A DNA stretch of 64,000 bases from contig CAZEJS010000014.1 of the NCBI GenBank assembly GCA_964512645.1, positions 1 to 64,000 of the forward strand, in the 5' to 3' direction. Positions 1-8,527 of this stretch are shown here, piece after piece (positions within the stretch are counted from its first letter, which is position 1; each line of letters begins with the position of its first letter). The position numbers and the translations under genes are program-made. The DNA comes from CAZEJS01 sp964512645. GTDB lineage: Bacteria; Actinomycetota; Geothermincolia; Fen-727; Anoxymicrobiaceae. Under the pieces are notes generated by a model. It had not been told where the DNA came from. It was given only the letters and a program-made list of their open reading frames with translations, and did not search any database.

Positions 1-60
1 TGGCGGAGGGAGTGGGATTCGAACCCGCGGAACACCTCTCGATGATCAACGGTTTTCAAG
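1..60 (-). pseudogene. 3' half of tRNA-Ser(UGA), truncated at the anticodon loop
   Basis: On the minus strand this reads from an anticodon loop with TGA through a serine-type long variable arm, the T-loop TTCGAAT, the acceptor 3' strand TCCCTCC and an encoded CCA at bases 3-1. No matching 5' half (acceptor GGAGGGA, D-arm, 5' anticodon stem) lies beyond base 60, and the sequence there cannot pair with the anticodon stem. One T-stem pair is also mismatched (C opposite A). A tRNA 3' half cut at the anticodon loop is the usual scar of tyrosine-integrase insertion into a tRNA gene. The window opens exactly at the CCA, so this may also be a repeat that ended a contig. Confidence 0.6.
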
Positions 61-151
61 TTCTAAGTGGTTCGTGTCGTCCTGTCCGTTTAGTGTGTAT
101 GACGATACTGACGACTTCGATGTCAGGGGGCCGGGGAAGTCCGCAATCGGG

Positions 152-787
152 TTATCGCGGGAGCGCATCGATGGGACCGGTGACCTCGGTTACCACTTTG
201 AAGCCCTCGGCATCGAGCGGGATCTTTGACTTGAGTCCGGGGGAGTCGTTCTCGAGGTAGACCACTATAACAGGGCTGCCCTGCCTGCTGGATATCCCGT
301 TGCCCACTACTCCCGGGATCGACATTATCTCGTCCCACAACCTGTCCCTGGCTCCTCCTATCCCGCTGTTCTCGAGGACCGTGATCTCCGCGGCCGTCGC
401 CTGCACCGGGTACGATTCCATCATAGGTCCGGTGAACACGACCTCGACGAGCTGCCCTGCTTCGAGGTCCCCGAAGTCGATTTCCCTGCGGCCGCCACCG
501 AATCCCTCGTATATGCGGGTGCTTTCCTTGATGGTCACGCTGGCCCTGTCGACGCTTGTTCCCGGTCCGGCTTCGCCCTCAACGAGAATCGAGCCGAGGT
601 TGCCGCCCGGAGCCGGGTCTGCACTCACGCCCCAGGTATCCGAGATGTATCCGCGTACGTCCGGCTTGCCACCGACGGGCGCGCTACGGCCGTCACCCCC
701 GCAGCCCACCGCGAACAGCACCGGGAGCAGCAGCGCCAGGACGGCCGCCAGGCAGGTTTGATAGCCCCGGTCTCTGGCTGTACTCAA
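152..787 (-). CDS. Lipoprotein with a DUF3221-like OB domain and a C-terminal GVVGNGIS-type domain
   Basis: A 211-residue predicted secreted lipoprotein of unknown role. From the chosen TTG start (SD GGAGGG eight bases upstream) the N-terminus is a short basic region, a hydrophobic stretch and a lipobox ending AVGC near residue 29. An upstream ATG at 823 would add 12 residues but has no SD. Residues about 45-140 contain DVRGYISD, ILVEGE and LVEVVFTGP, a pattern seen in DUF3221/YobA-like small beta-barrel domains. The last 65 residues (IMSIPGVVGNGIS, then PVIVVYLEND) resemble a small alpha/beta module found in other secreted bacterial proteins. It stands alone next to the tRNA fragment. Family assignment is by eye. 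Confidence 0.6.
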   Translation of the reverse strand: MSTARDRGYQTCLAAVLALLLPVLFAVGCGGDGRSAPVGGKPDVRGYISDTWGVSADPAPGGNLGSILVEGEAGPGTSVDRASVTIKESTRIYEGFGGGRREIDFGDLEAGQLVEVVFTGPMMESYPVQATAAEITVLENSGIGGARDRLWDEIMSIPGVVGNGISSRQGSPVIVVYLENDSPGLKSKIPLDAEGFKVVTEVTGPIDALPR

Positions 788-1253
788 TCTGCGAACCCTC
801 CGATAGTGTCCGTTCCCGCCCATGGCGTGTCTGGCCAGCGCGCTCCCATCCCTCTGCCCCATTACCGCGGGGAGCGGGAAACATCGCGCTTCGCCGACAT
901 TTCCCCGTTTGCCTTCGTGACACAGCAATTCTACCCCCTTCCCGACCGATTTCCATCGAGTCATCACAAAATCCCTCACCTGACCAGCCATCACACACCA
1001 ACCGATGCTTTCGCGTCGCTCGCCAGCTGGTCTTGGGAGACGGTTGAACAGGACTCATCCTCTTCGCAAGCCAGCCGTTCTTCATCGCGTCGACGCCGGC
1101 ACAAGACTGTTGATACGCTCCAGCGGCTCGGCGAAGAGTGCCGCAGTGACGGCCTCCTCACCGCAGCGGAATGTTGTCCTTCAAGAATGGCGACAACCCT
1201 TCTTGATCTGCTCCAGGAGGTGGTTCCACGAAAAGGGCCGGACGGTAAAGAGG

Positions 1254-1275
1254 GCGCCCGCTTGCGAGCGGGCGC
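1254..1275. terminator. Perfect 9-bp GC hairpin with TGCG loop, terminator-like
   Basis: GCGCCCGCT-TGCG-AGCGGGCGC forms a perfect stem-loop, extended by AGAG upstream and CTCT downstream and followed by TTCTCTTG. Its shape suits an intrinsic terminator, but no gene ends immediately beside it on either strand, so its role is open. Confidence 0.5.
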
Positions 1276-1530
1276 TTCTCTTGAAACCCCCTCATTCAAC
1301 TACCGCGCCGGCGAACAGGGATTACCGGGGTTGAGTCCTCACCTCCCGCCTGTGGGGGTTCGCCGTGCCGGCCCTCCGGCGCCACCAGCGGTGTGCGCGA
1401 TGCCAAACACAGGCGGCGGCTGCTCGGGTGAGCGGCCGGATGACAAAGCCCGGCAGGCCCCACCCCGAAAGGCCACCCGGAACCGGCCGGAGAGTGGCTA
1501 AACCCCTGCCTGCGGTTATCCCCGTTAGCT

Positions 1531-1536
1531 TATAAT
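1531..1536 (+). promoter_or_regulatory. TATAAT -10 element upstream of the cooC operon
   Basis: A perfect TATAAT lies 71 bases before the cooC start. No good -35 hexamer is visible at 16-18 bp spacing, so the call rests on the -10 element and its position. Confidence 0.4.
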
Positions 1537-1607
1537 TCATCCGAGACGTGAATACCTGCCGGCACGAAGCCGGCGCGGCGGGAGACGATCCTAACGAGGT
1601 GGTCCTG

Positions 1608-2393
1608 TTGAAGCTCGCTATCAGTGGAAAAGGCGGAGTCGGCAAGAGCACGCTCGCCGGAGGGCTGGCGAGGGCGTTCGCGGCGGAGGGGAGGAAGGTG
1701 CTGGCCATCGACGCCGACCCCGACGCCAACCTGGCGGTATCCATAGGCATATCCCCGGAGACCGCCATGGACATCATCCCGCTCTCCGATATGAAGGAAG
1801 TGGTCGAGGAGCGCACCGGCGCCAAGCTGGGCACCTTCGGCCAGATGTTCAAGATGAACCCCAGGGTGGACGACCTGCCCGACCGCATATGCGTTACCCA
1901 CAACGGCGTGAAGCTGCTGGCGATGGGAACGGTGAAGGAGGGCGGGGGAGGCTGCGTCTGCCCGGAGTCGGTGCTGCTCAAGGCGCTGATGAGGCACATC
2001 CTTCTGGAGCGCGACGACGTGGTCGTGATGGACATGGAGGCGGGCATAGAGCACCTCGGCCGGGGGACTTCCGAGAGCGTCGACGCGATAATCATCGTCG
2101 CCGAGCCGGGACTGCGCAGCGTGCAGACCGCCACCACCACGGCCAGGCTGGCGCGTCAGATCGGCATAGAGAGGCTGTTCGTGGTCTTCAACAAGGTGGT
2201 GGATGACGCGGAGTTGGAGATGCTCAAGGACGGCCTGGGGGACATCCGTCCCATAGGCGTTATCCACTTCAGCGACATGGTGCGCAGGGCCGACCTGGAG
2301 GGCCGCTCCGCGTACGACGCCGACCCCGCGTTCGTCGGGGAGATCGAAGCCATCAAGGTAGAGCTCGAGCGCGAGCTTGAAGGGAAGGAGTGA
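1608..2393 (+). CDS. cooC: CooC-type ATPase, nickel-insertase of CO dehydrogenase maturation
   Basis: A 261-residue MinD/SIMIBI-class P-loop ATPase. It opens KLAISGKGGVGKST (deviant Walker A, with the signature lysine before GGVGKST), followed by AIDADPDANLA and a Cys pair in GGGGCVCPES. That is the CxC of CooC proteins, which binds metal between two subunits. VMDMEAGIEHLGRG matches the family's MEAGIEHLxR motif. CooC uses ATP to load nickel into the C-cluster of CO dehydrogenase/acetyl-CoA synthase. The TTG start is chosen because GAGGTGG sits five bases upstream; the in-frame extension to 1548 lacks one. One base separates its stop from the next start, implying an operon. No CODH gene is in the window. 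Confidence 0.9.
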   Translation: MKLAISGKGGVGKSTLAGGLARAFAAEGRKVLAIDADPDANLAVSIGISPETAMDIIPLSDMKEVVEERTGAKLGTFGQMFKMNPRVDDLPDRICVTHNGVKLLAMGTVKEGGGGCVCPESVLLKALMRHILLERDDVVVMDMEAGIEHLGRGTSESVDAIIIVAEPGLRSVQTATTTARLARQIGIERLFVVFNKVVDDAELEMLKDGLGDIRPIGVIHFSDMVRRADLEGRSAYDADPAFVGEIEAIKVELERELEGKE

Positions 2394-2394
2394 C

Positions 2395-3258
2395 GTGGCC
2401 GGTTTCGAGGTCCGCGAGAAGGAGCGATACGCCGCCGACGTATTCAGGATGAAGGTCCACGCGCCCCTGATCCCGCCGGCGGCCCGCGCCGGGCAGTTCG
2501 TGATAATCAGGGTGGACGAGCGGGGCGAGCGGGTGCCCCTGACGCTGATGGATTTCGATGCCGCCGACGGTACCATCGACATGGTCTTCCAGGTGGTGGG
2601 GACGACCACGGACAAGCTTGCGCTGATGGAACCCGGCGACTGCCTCCGGGACGTCGTAGGTCCGCTGGGGCGGCCGACCGAGGTCGAGGGACTGGGGCGG
2701 GTGGCATGCGTCGGGGGAGGCGTCGGCATCGCCGCGCTCTACCCGATCGCGCGCGCCTGCGTGGAGGCGGGCAACGAGGTGAGAGTGCTCCTCGGCTCTC
2801 GCGACCGGGACCACCTCATACTCCTCGACAGGATGGAGGCCCTCGACGCCGAGGTCCTCGTCGCCAGCGACGACGGTTCCGTGGGGATCAAGGGTTTCGT
2901 TACCGAGCTGCTGCTGCGCTCCATCGGGGACTGGGCCCCGGACCGGGTCATCGCCGTCGGGCCCGTCCCGATGATGCGGGCGGTGTCGATGCTCACCAGG
3001 GAACACGACGTGCCCACAGTCGTGAGCCTCAACGCGATAATGCTCGACGGTACAGGCATGTGCGGGACCTGCCGGTGCGAGGTCGGAGGGGAGACCAGGT
3101 TCTCCTGCGTGGACGGCCCGGAGTTCGACGGCCACCAGGTGGATTTCGACATGCTGGCGTCCCGGCTGGGCGCGTACACATCCGAGGAGGCGGAGTCCCG
3201 GGAGCGGTTCCGGGGAATGGCCGGGACATGGTCGCACCGCTGCGGGGAGGCGGGATGA
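2395..3258 (+). CDS. NfnA/SudB/PyrK-like FAD/NAD-binding oxidoreductase subunit with [2Fe-2S] site
   Basis: A 287-residue flavoprotein of the ferredoxin-NADP reductase fold. The N-terminal FAD-binding barrel has GQFVIIRVDERGERVPLTL, the Rossmann half has CVGGGVGIAALYPIA, and the C-terminus carries DGTGMCGTCRCEVGG and SCVDGPEFDGH, the iron-sulfur binding region of NfnA (small subunit of NADH-dependent ferredoxin:NADP oxidoreductase) and SudB. GTG start with GGAAGGAG four bases upstream. The usual partner NfnB/GltD-like subunit is not adjacent: gltX follows with a 4-bp ATGA overlap. It may work with a distant NfnB or deliver electrons to another enzyme. Pairing with cooC suggests a link to CO or acetyl-CoA metabolism (inference). 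Confidence 0.8.
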   Translation: MAGFEVREKERYAADVFRMKVHAPLIPPAARAGQFVIIRVDERGERVPLTLMDFDAADGTIDMVFQVVGTTTDKLALMEPGDCLRDVVGPLGRPTEVEGLGRVACVGGGVGIAALYPIARACVEAGNEVRVLLGSRDRDHLILLDRMEALDAEVLVASDDGSVGIKGFVTELLLRSIGDWAPDRVIAVGPVPMMRAVSMLTREHDVPTVVSLNAIMLDGTGMCGTCRCEVGGETRFSCVDGPEFDGHQVDFDMLASRLGAYTSEEAESRERFRGMAGTWSHRCGEAG

Positions 3259-4745
3259 GCCTCCAGGACTCAGGGCTCGCGGGCGCCCGCGTCAGGTTCG
3301 CGCCCAGCCCCACCGGGAAGCTCCACCTCGGCTCGGCGCGCACCGCGCTTTTCAACTGGCTGGTGGCGCGCGGCTCGGCCGGCGCGTTCGTGCTGCGGCT
3401 CGAGGACACCGACAGCGAGCGGTCCTCGGACGAGTTCGAGCGGGACATCATGGAGTCGCTGCGCTGGATGGGCCTCGACTGGGACGAAGGCCCCGATGTC
3501 GGTGGGCCCCACGGGCCGTACCGGCAGAGCGAGAGGATGGACCTGTACCTCGGTTACGGTGAGCGCCTCCTGGCCGAGGGCAAGGCGTACAGGTGCTACT
3601 GCAGCGCTGAAGAGCTCGACGAGCGCCGCCGCGCGGTCATCGCCGGCGGGGGAACCTGGCGGTACGACCGCAGGTGCCTGGACCTCGACCCCGGGGAACG
3701 TTCGGAGCTGGAGGCCGGGGGAGCGCCGTTCACGGTGCGGTTCAAAGTCCCGCAGGGCACAGTGGCGGTGGAGGACATGCTCAGGGGCGACGTGCTGGTA
3801 GACGCCTCGCAGATAGACGATTTCATCATCGTGCGCTCCGACGGCACGGCGGGGTTCCACCTGGCCGTGGTCGTCGATGACATCACCATGGAGATAACCC
3901 ACGTGATCAGGGGGGACGACCACCTGACCAACGCCGTAAGGCACGTCCTGCTCTTCGAGGCCCTGGGGTCCCGCCCCCCGAAGTTCCTCCACCATTCGCT
4001 CCTCTTCGGGGCGGACGGCGCCAAGCTCTCCAAGAGGCACGGTTCCACCTCGGTATCGGACTACAGGGCCCTGGGTTACCTGCCGGAGGCCCTGGTCAAC
4101 TACCTGGCGCTGTTGTCCTGGTCTCCCGGGGCCGGCGACGAGCGGGAGATTTTCACTCCCGGACAGCTCGTCGAGGAGTTCAGCATCAAGGGCGTATCGG
4201 CCAGCAAGGCTATATTCGATTTCGACAAGCTGAACTGGATAGGCAGGCAGCACATCAAGATGCGCTCCGACCGGGAGCTGGCGCGCCTCATGGAGCCGTT
4301 CCTCCGGTCAACGGGGCGGAACGAGCTGCTGGCCCTGCCCCCCGACAGGCTGGCCGTCGCCACGGGGGCGGTCCGCAACGCCATGGAGAAGCTCACCGAC
4401 GGCCTGGAGCCCATGGACATCTTCGTCCGCCCCGCGGGCGATGTCTCCGCGAAGGCCGCGGCCGAGCTGGCGAAGGCGACCGACCTGGAAGAGGCGCTGG
4501 CGCTGTGCGTGGAGACCCTTCGGGCGGAGAGCTCCGCGGACCTGGAGACCGCCGAGCGCATCGTCGAGGAGCTGAGGCGGGCCGCCGAAGAGAGGGGCTG
4601 GGGCGCCAGGAAGGTCCTCTGGCCCCTGAGGCTCGCGGTGACCGGCATGACGGTAGGGCCCGACCTCACGTACCTTATAATGTTTTGGGGTCCGGGCGGG
4701 TGCGCGGACCGCATAGAAGCGACCGCCGCGGGCCTGGGGGACTGA
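3255..4745 (+). CDS. gltX: Glutamyl-tRNA synthetase
   Basis: A 496-residue class I aminoacyl-tRNA synthetase charging tRNA-Glu (possibly also tRNA-Gln; not decidable here). Signature 1 is FAPSPTGKLHLGSAR with the HIGH-equivalent HLGS at residue 24. Signature 2 is KLSKRHG near residue 256. A zinc-knuckle-like CYC...Y...C pattern lies near residues 115-140. Length is typical. The ATG start overlaps the previous stop (ATGA), with GGGGAGG upstream, so it is translationally coupled to the NfnA-like gene. With cysE and cysS behind it, this reproduces the gltX-cysE-cysS order of Firmicutes. Confidence 0.97.
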   Translation: MSLQDSGLAGARVRFAPSPTGKLHLGSARTALFNWLVARGSAGAFVLRLEDTDSERSSDEFERDIMESLRWMGLDWDEGPDVGGPHGPYRQSERMDLYLGYGERLLAEGKAYRCYCSAEELDERRRAVIAGGGTWRYDRRCLDLDPGERSELEAGGAPFTVRFKVPQGTVAVEDMLRGDVLVDASQIDDFIIVRSDGTAGFHLAVVVDDITMEITHVIRGDDHLTNAVRHVLLFEALGSRPPKFLHHSLLFGADGAKLSKRHGSTSVSDYRALGYLPEALVNYLALLSWSPGAGDEREIFTPGQLVEEFSIKGVSASKAIFDFDKLNWIGRQHIKMRSDRELARLMEPFLRSTGRNELLALPPDRLAVATGAVRNAMEKLTDGLEPMDIFVRPAGDVSAKAAAELAKATDLEEALALCVETLRAESSADLETAERIVEELRRAAEERGWGARKVLWPLRLAVTGMTVGPDLTYLIMFWGPGGCADRIEATAAGLGD

Positions 4746-4847
4746 CCGTTCGCACGGCGGCCGCCCGGCGGGGTGAGAGACATGGAACCGCGGGACGCCG
4801 CGCCGCGACCGCCGGCCCGGCGGGGTCCCGCGACCTGGGAGAAACGG

Positions 4848-5525
4848 ATGTCGAGAAGTGGGTTCGTCGCCAGAGCGCTGGGCCAGTTGCGCCGTGACGT
4901 CCAGGCGGTCCGCGACCGCGACCCCGCGGCCACCGGCACGCTGGAGATAGTGCTGACATATCCGGGGCTTCACGCCATCTGGGCCCACAGGGTGGCGCAC
5001 TACCTGCACCGGCGGAACGTGCCGGGAATCCCCAGGGCGATTTCCATGCTCGCCAGGATGGTCACCGGGATCGAGATCCACCAGGGGGCGACGATCGGAC
5101 AGGGGTTCTTCATCGACCACGGCATGGGCGTGGTGATCGGGGAGACCTGCGAGATCGGCGACGACGTCACCATCTACCAGGGCGTGACTCTGGGAGGCAC
5201 CGGCAAGGAGAAGGGAAAGCGCCACCCGACGATCGAGAACGGCGTGGTCATCGCCGTAGGCGCCAGCGTCCTGGGAGCGATAACGGTCGGAGAGAACTCC
5301 AAGGTGGGCGCGGGGGCCGTGGTTATCGCGGACGTCCCGCCGAACTGCACGGTGGTGGGCGTCCCGGGGAGGATTACCGTGTACTCCGGCGAGAAGGTGA
5401 GCCCGATCGACCTGCACCACGAGAACCTGCCCGACCCCGTGCTCGACGCCTTCAACGGTGTCGAGCGGAGGATGGACCGTATAGAAGAAGCGATGAGGAA
5501 GCTGCGGGAGCGCGAAGGCGACTGA
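4848..5525 (+). CDS. cysE: Serine O-acetyltransferase
   Basis: A 225-residue enzyme making O-acetylserine from serine and acetyl-CoA, the first step of cysteine synthesis. The N-terminal helical part contains DPAATGTLEIVLTYPGLHAIW, and the left-handed beta-helix has hexapeptide repeats with the catalytic-loop motifs FIDHGMGVVIGET and YQGVTLGGTG. The ATG at 4848 has GGGAG six bases upstream and gives the standard short N-terminus. A longer frame opens at 4773 or 4782 but would add an unusual Pro/Arg-rich extension. It sits between gltX and cysS, so cysteine synthesis and charging are coupled, as in Bacillus. Confidence 0.93.
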   Translation: MSRSGFVARALGQLRRDVQAVRDRDPAATGTLEIVLTYPGLHAIWAHRVAHYLHRRNVPGIPRAISMLARMVTGIEIHQGATIGQGFFIDHGMGVVIGETCEIGDDVTIYQGVTLGGTGKEKGKRHPTIENGVVIAVGASVLGAITVGENSKVGAGAVVIADVPPNCTVVGVPGRITVYSGEKVSPIDLHHENLPDPVLDAFNGVERRMDRIEEAMRKLREREGD

Positions 5526-5552
5526 CCCCGCGTACCGCCGGGGAGAACCGAC

Positions 5553-7043
5553 ATGGCAATACGCATCTATAACACCATGACCAGGAAGAAAGAGGAGCTG
5601 CTTCCCAGGGAAGAGGGAAAGATCTCCATGTACGTGTGCGGTCCCACTGTCTACAACCTCATCCACATCGGCAACGCGCGCACCTTCCTGAATTTCGACA
5701 TTATCCGGAGGTACATGGAACACCGGGGCCTGGAGGTGACGTTCGTCCAGAACATCACCGACGTCGACGACAAGATAATCAACAAGGCGAACGAGGAAGG
5801 CGTGGAGCCGGCGGCGCTCGCCGAAGAGTACCGGCGGGCGTTCGAGAAGGACATGGCCGCCCTGGGGGTGAAGCCGCCCGACGAGGCCCCCAGGGCCACC
5901 GCGCACATACAGGAGATGCTCGAGGTGATCTCACGCCTGCTGGACGGCGGCTACGCGTACGAGTCCGGCGGGGACGTCTACTTCGAGGTCGAGAAATTTC
6001 CCGGCTACGGCAGCCTCTCCGGCAGGAACCTGGAGGAACAGCAGCACGGCATGGCCTGCTCCGACGCCGGGCTCAAGCGCGGGCCCTGGGACTTCGCGCT
6101 CTGGAAAGCCGCGAAGCCCGGTGAACCGTCCTGGGACAGCCCGTGGGGCCCGGGGAGGCCGGGATGGCACATCGAGTGTTCCACGATGTCGATGAAGTAC
6201 CTCGGGGAGGGGTTCGACATCCACGGCGGCGGACTGGACCTGGTGTTCCCCCACCACGAGAACGAGATCGCCCAGGCGGAAGCCTCCTCGGGCAAACCGT
6301 TCGTGCGCTACTGGATCCACAGCGGGATGCTCAACGTGGACATGGAGAAGATGTCCAAGTCCCTGGGCAACATCAAGACGCTCCGGCAGGTCCTCGAGGA
6401 GCACGACGCCGCGACCGTGCGCATGCTGATGCTCGGCACCCACTACAGGAGCCCGCTCAACTTCTCCGACGAGAGCCTGCGGGACGCCGCCGCTTCACTC
6501 GAGCGCATCACCAACTGCGCCTTCAACCTGGAGGACCTCATCGCCAGGGCCGGGGACTGGGGAGGCGGGCTGGTCCGCACCGAGGAGCAGACCCGGATCG
6601 TCCACAGGCTCAACGACCTCCAGGCCGAGTTCCTCTCTCACATGGACGACGACTTCAATACCGCCGCGGCGCTGGGCGTCCTTTTCGAGGTGGTGCGGGA
6701 GATAAACACCCACAGCCGCCACGCGCTCGACATGAAGACCCCCTGCGCGAAGGTGGTGCTGCTGGAGTGCCAGCGCGTGCTGGAGGAGATGTGCGAAGCG
6801 GTCGGGCTCGTGCTACCCGTCGCCGGGGGGGCTGCGGCGCCGGGGGAGCCCGGTGCCGTCGCGCCGGGGGAGCCGGGGCCGACCCGGGACGAGCTCGTGG
6901 AGCTGCTGCTGGGCGTGAGGCAGGCCGCCAGGGAGTCGAAGAGTTTCGCCCTCGCCGACCGGATCAGGGACGGGCTTGCCGAACTGGGAGTGAAGGTCGA
7001 AGACGTCCCGGGCGGATTCCGCTGGCGGTTCGAGCGCCGGTGA
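5553..7043 (+). CDS. cysS: Cysteinyl-tRNA synthetase
   Basis: A 496-residue class I synthetase charging tRNA-Cys. Cys29 in VCGPTVYNLIHIGNART is the first zinc ligand and HIGN the HIGH motif. GIECS-like HIECSTMS and HGGGLDLVFPHHENEIAQ are the family zinc/active-site blocks. KMSKSLGN near residue 266 is the KMSKS loop. Near residues 425-450 there is a low-complexity Ala/Pro/Gly-rich insert with PGEPG repeats just before the anticodon-binding end, probably a flexible linker. GGGGAGA precedes the ATG by nine bases. Member of the gltX-cysE-cysS operon. Confidence 0.97.
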   Translation: MAIRIYNTMTRKKEELLPREEGKISMYVCGPTVYNLIHIGNARTFLNFDIIRRYMEHRGLEVTFVQNITDVDDKIINKANEEGVEPAALAEEYRRAFEKDMAALGVKPPDEAPRATAHIQEMLEVISRLLDGGYAYESGGDVYFEVEKFPGYGSLSGRNLEEQQHGMACSDAGLKRGPWDFALWKAAKPGEPSWDSPWGPGRPGWHIECSTMSMKYLGEGFDIHGGGLDLVFPHHENEIAQAEASSGKPFVRYWIHSGMLNVDMEKMSKSLGNIKTLRQVLEEHDAATVRMLMLGTHYRSPLNFSDESLRDAAASLERITNCAFNLEDLIARAGDWGGGLVRTEEQTRIVHRLNDLQAEFLSHMDDDFNTAAALGVLFEVVREINTHSRHALDMKTPCAKVVLLECQRVLEEMCEAVGLVLPVAGGAAAPGEPGAVAPGEPGPTRDELVELLLGVRQAARESKSFALADRIRDGLAELGVKVEDVPGGFRWRFERR

Positions 7044-7095
7044 CGGAAAAGCGGCGACCGGGCCGCCGGCAAGGCCCGCGGGCGAGGTGGAGCGC

Positions 7096-7875
7096 GTGAC
7101 AGGCAGGGCGCGGGGTTCCGGACCCCATGACCAGGTCGAAGGGCGCAACCCGGTAATAGAGGCCCTGCGGGGGCCCCGCGAGGTCCTCGAGATATACCTC
7201 GCCACGGTGGCCGACCGCTCTGATGAGGTGGAGGAGATCGTCTCTCTCGCGCAGACGGCGGGAGTGCCCGTGAGAGACGCGTCCAAGAACCGCATCGACG
7301 CGATGGCTCGGACGCGCGCCCCCCAGGGGGTCATCGCCATGGTCGAGCCGTTCAGGTACCTCGACCTGGCCGGGGCGCTCGAACTCGTAGAAAAGTCGCC
7401 GTGCCCCCTCGTCCTCGCGCTCGACGGCATCGAGGACCCGCAGAACCTCGGGGCGGTCATCAGGGTGGCCGAGACCTCGGGCGTCGACGTCGTGCTCGTA
7501 CCCCGCAAGCGTGCTTCGGGCGTAACCGCCGTGGTCGCCAAAGCCTCGGCGGGGGCCGTCGAACACGTCGCGGTAGCCCACATCTCGAGCCTCCCCGCCG
7601 CGCTGGAGCGCCTCCGGTCGGAGGGCCTCTTCGTGGCCGGCGCGGACGCGCTCGGCGAGGCCCCTTACTGGGATGTCGACATGACGGGGCCCCTGGCGGT
7701 TGTCCTGGGGTCCGAGGGCAGGGGGCTGGCCAGGCTGGTCCGAGAGAAGTGCGACGTCCTGGCGAGCCTCCCCATGGCGGGCAGGGTCACGTCCCTCAAC
7801 GTGGCGACAACCGGGGCGGTGCTCCTGTTCGAGGCGGTGAGACAGAGGTCGGGATGCTCGAAGAACCGGAGTTGA
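7096..7875 (+). CDS. rlmB: TrmH/SpoU-family 23S rRNA (Gm2251) 2'-O-methyltransferase
   Basis: A 259-residue RNA 2'-O-ribose methyltransferase of the SPOUT class. The N-terminal substrate-binding domain starts VEGRNPVIEAL. The C-terminal knotted domain has LDGIEDPQNLGAVIR (motif 1), VVLGSEGRGL (motif 2) and LPMAGRVTSLNVATTGAVLL (motif 3, the SAM-binding knot). GTG at 7096 is preferred because GAGGTGG lies five bases upstream; GTG at 7087 is inside that SD. The 3' end overlaps the next gene by 22 bases. Its place after cysS matches Firmicutes, except that the mini-RNase III gene mrnC, usually between them, is absent. Confidence 0.93.
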   Translation: MTGRARGSGPHDQVEGRNPVIEALRGPREVLEIYLATVADRSDEVEEIVSLAQTAGVPVRDASKNRIDAMARTRAPQGVIAMVEPFRYLDLAGALELVEKSPCPLVLALDGIEDPQNLGAVIRVAETSGVDVVLVPRKRASGVTAVVAKASAGAVEHVAVAHISSLPAALERLRSEGLFVAGADALGEAPYWDVDMTGPLAVVLGSEGRGLARLVREKCDVLASLPMAGRVTSLNVATTGAVLLFEAVRQRSGCSKNRS

Positions 7876-8387
7876 TAGTTGACGCCTACAACGTGATGCA
7901 CTCCGACCCGGAGCTCGAGGGCTTGATGCGGCTGGACCTGGAGGCGGCACGCGACTCGCTGGTGGAGCGGCTGGCCGGTTACTGCTCGCGCGAGGTCAGG
8001 CGGGTAACCCTGGTTTTCGACGCCGGCGGCAGTGAGGGAGCGGCCACCAGCGAGGACGTAACCGGTAACCTGAGAGTGGTCTACACGGCCCGGGGGCAGT
8101 CTGCCGACGATTACATCGAGCGCATGATCTACAGCGAGAAAAGACCGTTTGCTTCGGCGGTAGTGGTGACCGCCGACTACGCCCAGCAGCGGGTGGCTCA
8201 AGGGGCGGGTCTGGCGAGGATGACACCCGCCGAGTTCCTGGAGGTGCTGGAAGAGGCCAGGGAACAACTCGAGGAGGACATCTCTCCCGGGCGCCCGGCC
8301 CGCGGAGGAGCGAAGCTCGCCGACCACCTCCCGGAGGGAACGCGCGCGGCGCTCGAGGACCTCCGTGGTAGACAGAAACACCAGTAG
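7854..8387 (+). CDS. yacP: YacP-like NYN-domain endoribonuclease
   Basis: A 177-residue NYN (PIN-like) domain protein. LIVDAYNVMHS near the N-terminus carries the first catalytic Asp and Asn, VTLVFDAGGS the second acidic patch, and SADDYIERMI plus VVTADYAQQ the remaining acidic residues, all as in Bacillus YacP/Rae1, a ribosome-associated endonuclease that cuts mRNA in the A site. The ATG start lies inside the end of rlmB (22-bp overlap) with GAGGTCGGG just upstream, so it is translationally coupled. The rlmB-yacP-sigH order is conserved in Firmicutes. Confidence 0.88.
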   Translation: MLEEPELIVDAYNVMHSDPELEGLMRLDLEAARDSLVERLAGYCSREVRRVTLVFDAGGSEGAATSEDVTGNLRVVYTARGQSADDYIERMIYSEKRPFASAVVVTADYAQQRVAQGAGLARMTPAEFLEVLEEAREQLEEDISPGRPARGGAKLADHLPEGTRAALEDLRGRQKHQ

Positions 8388-8430
8388 GCAACATTCTCAA
8401 CAAAGCAACCTATTTGTTTGACATATTCCC

Positions 8431-8459
8431 TTGACACCTTTCCCGGGGCACCATAGACT
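8431..8459 (+). promoter_or_regulatory. Sigma-A-type promoter of sigH
   Basis: TTGACA at 8431-8436 and TAGACT at 8454-8459 are separated by exactly 17 bp. This leaves a leader of about 60 bases before the sigH ATG and gives sigH its own promoter apart from the upstream operon. A second TTGACA at 8418 has no -10 partner. Confidence 0.7.
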
Positions 8460-8527
8460 AACCTAACGCGCGGGCGAAAAAGCCGATAAACGGCATGAAT
8501 TGTCGGTTGAAAGGTTAAAAATACACG

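Larger units (their letters stand above)
788..1607. other. 820-bp region without a convincing gene
   Basis: Open frames here are short, lack SD sequences and look like GC-rich chance frames. The region holds the hairpin at 1254-1275 and the TATAAT at 1531. Bases 1360-1500 are GC-rich with many short complementary blocks, but I could not fit them to a riboswitch or RNA family that I know. Confidence 0.6.

Noticed and set aside
1080..1250. Coding-like fragments on the minus strand (for example ALFAEPLERINSLV)
   Set aside because: Short, in different frames, interrupted by stops and not assignable to any family. At most a decayed gene.
1340..1530. GC-rich fold upstream of cooC considered as a cobalamin or c-di-GMP riboswitch
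   Set aside because: No complete conserved core could be found on either strand.
4700..5552. T-box leaders expected near gltX, cysE or cysS
   Set aside because: The genes are too tightly packed for a leader, and no T-box sequence was found.
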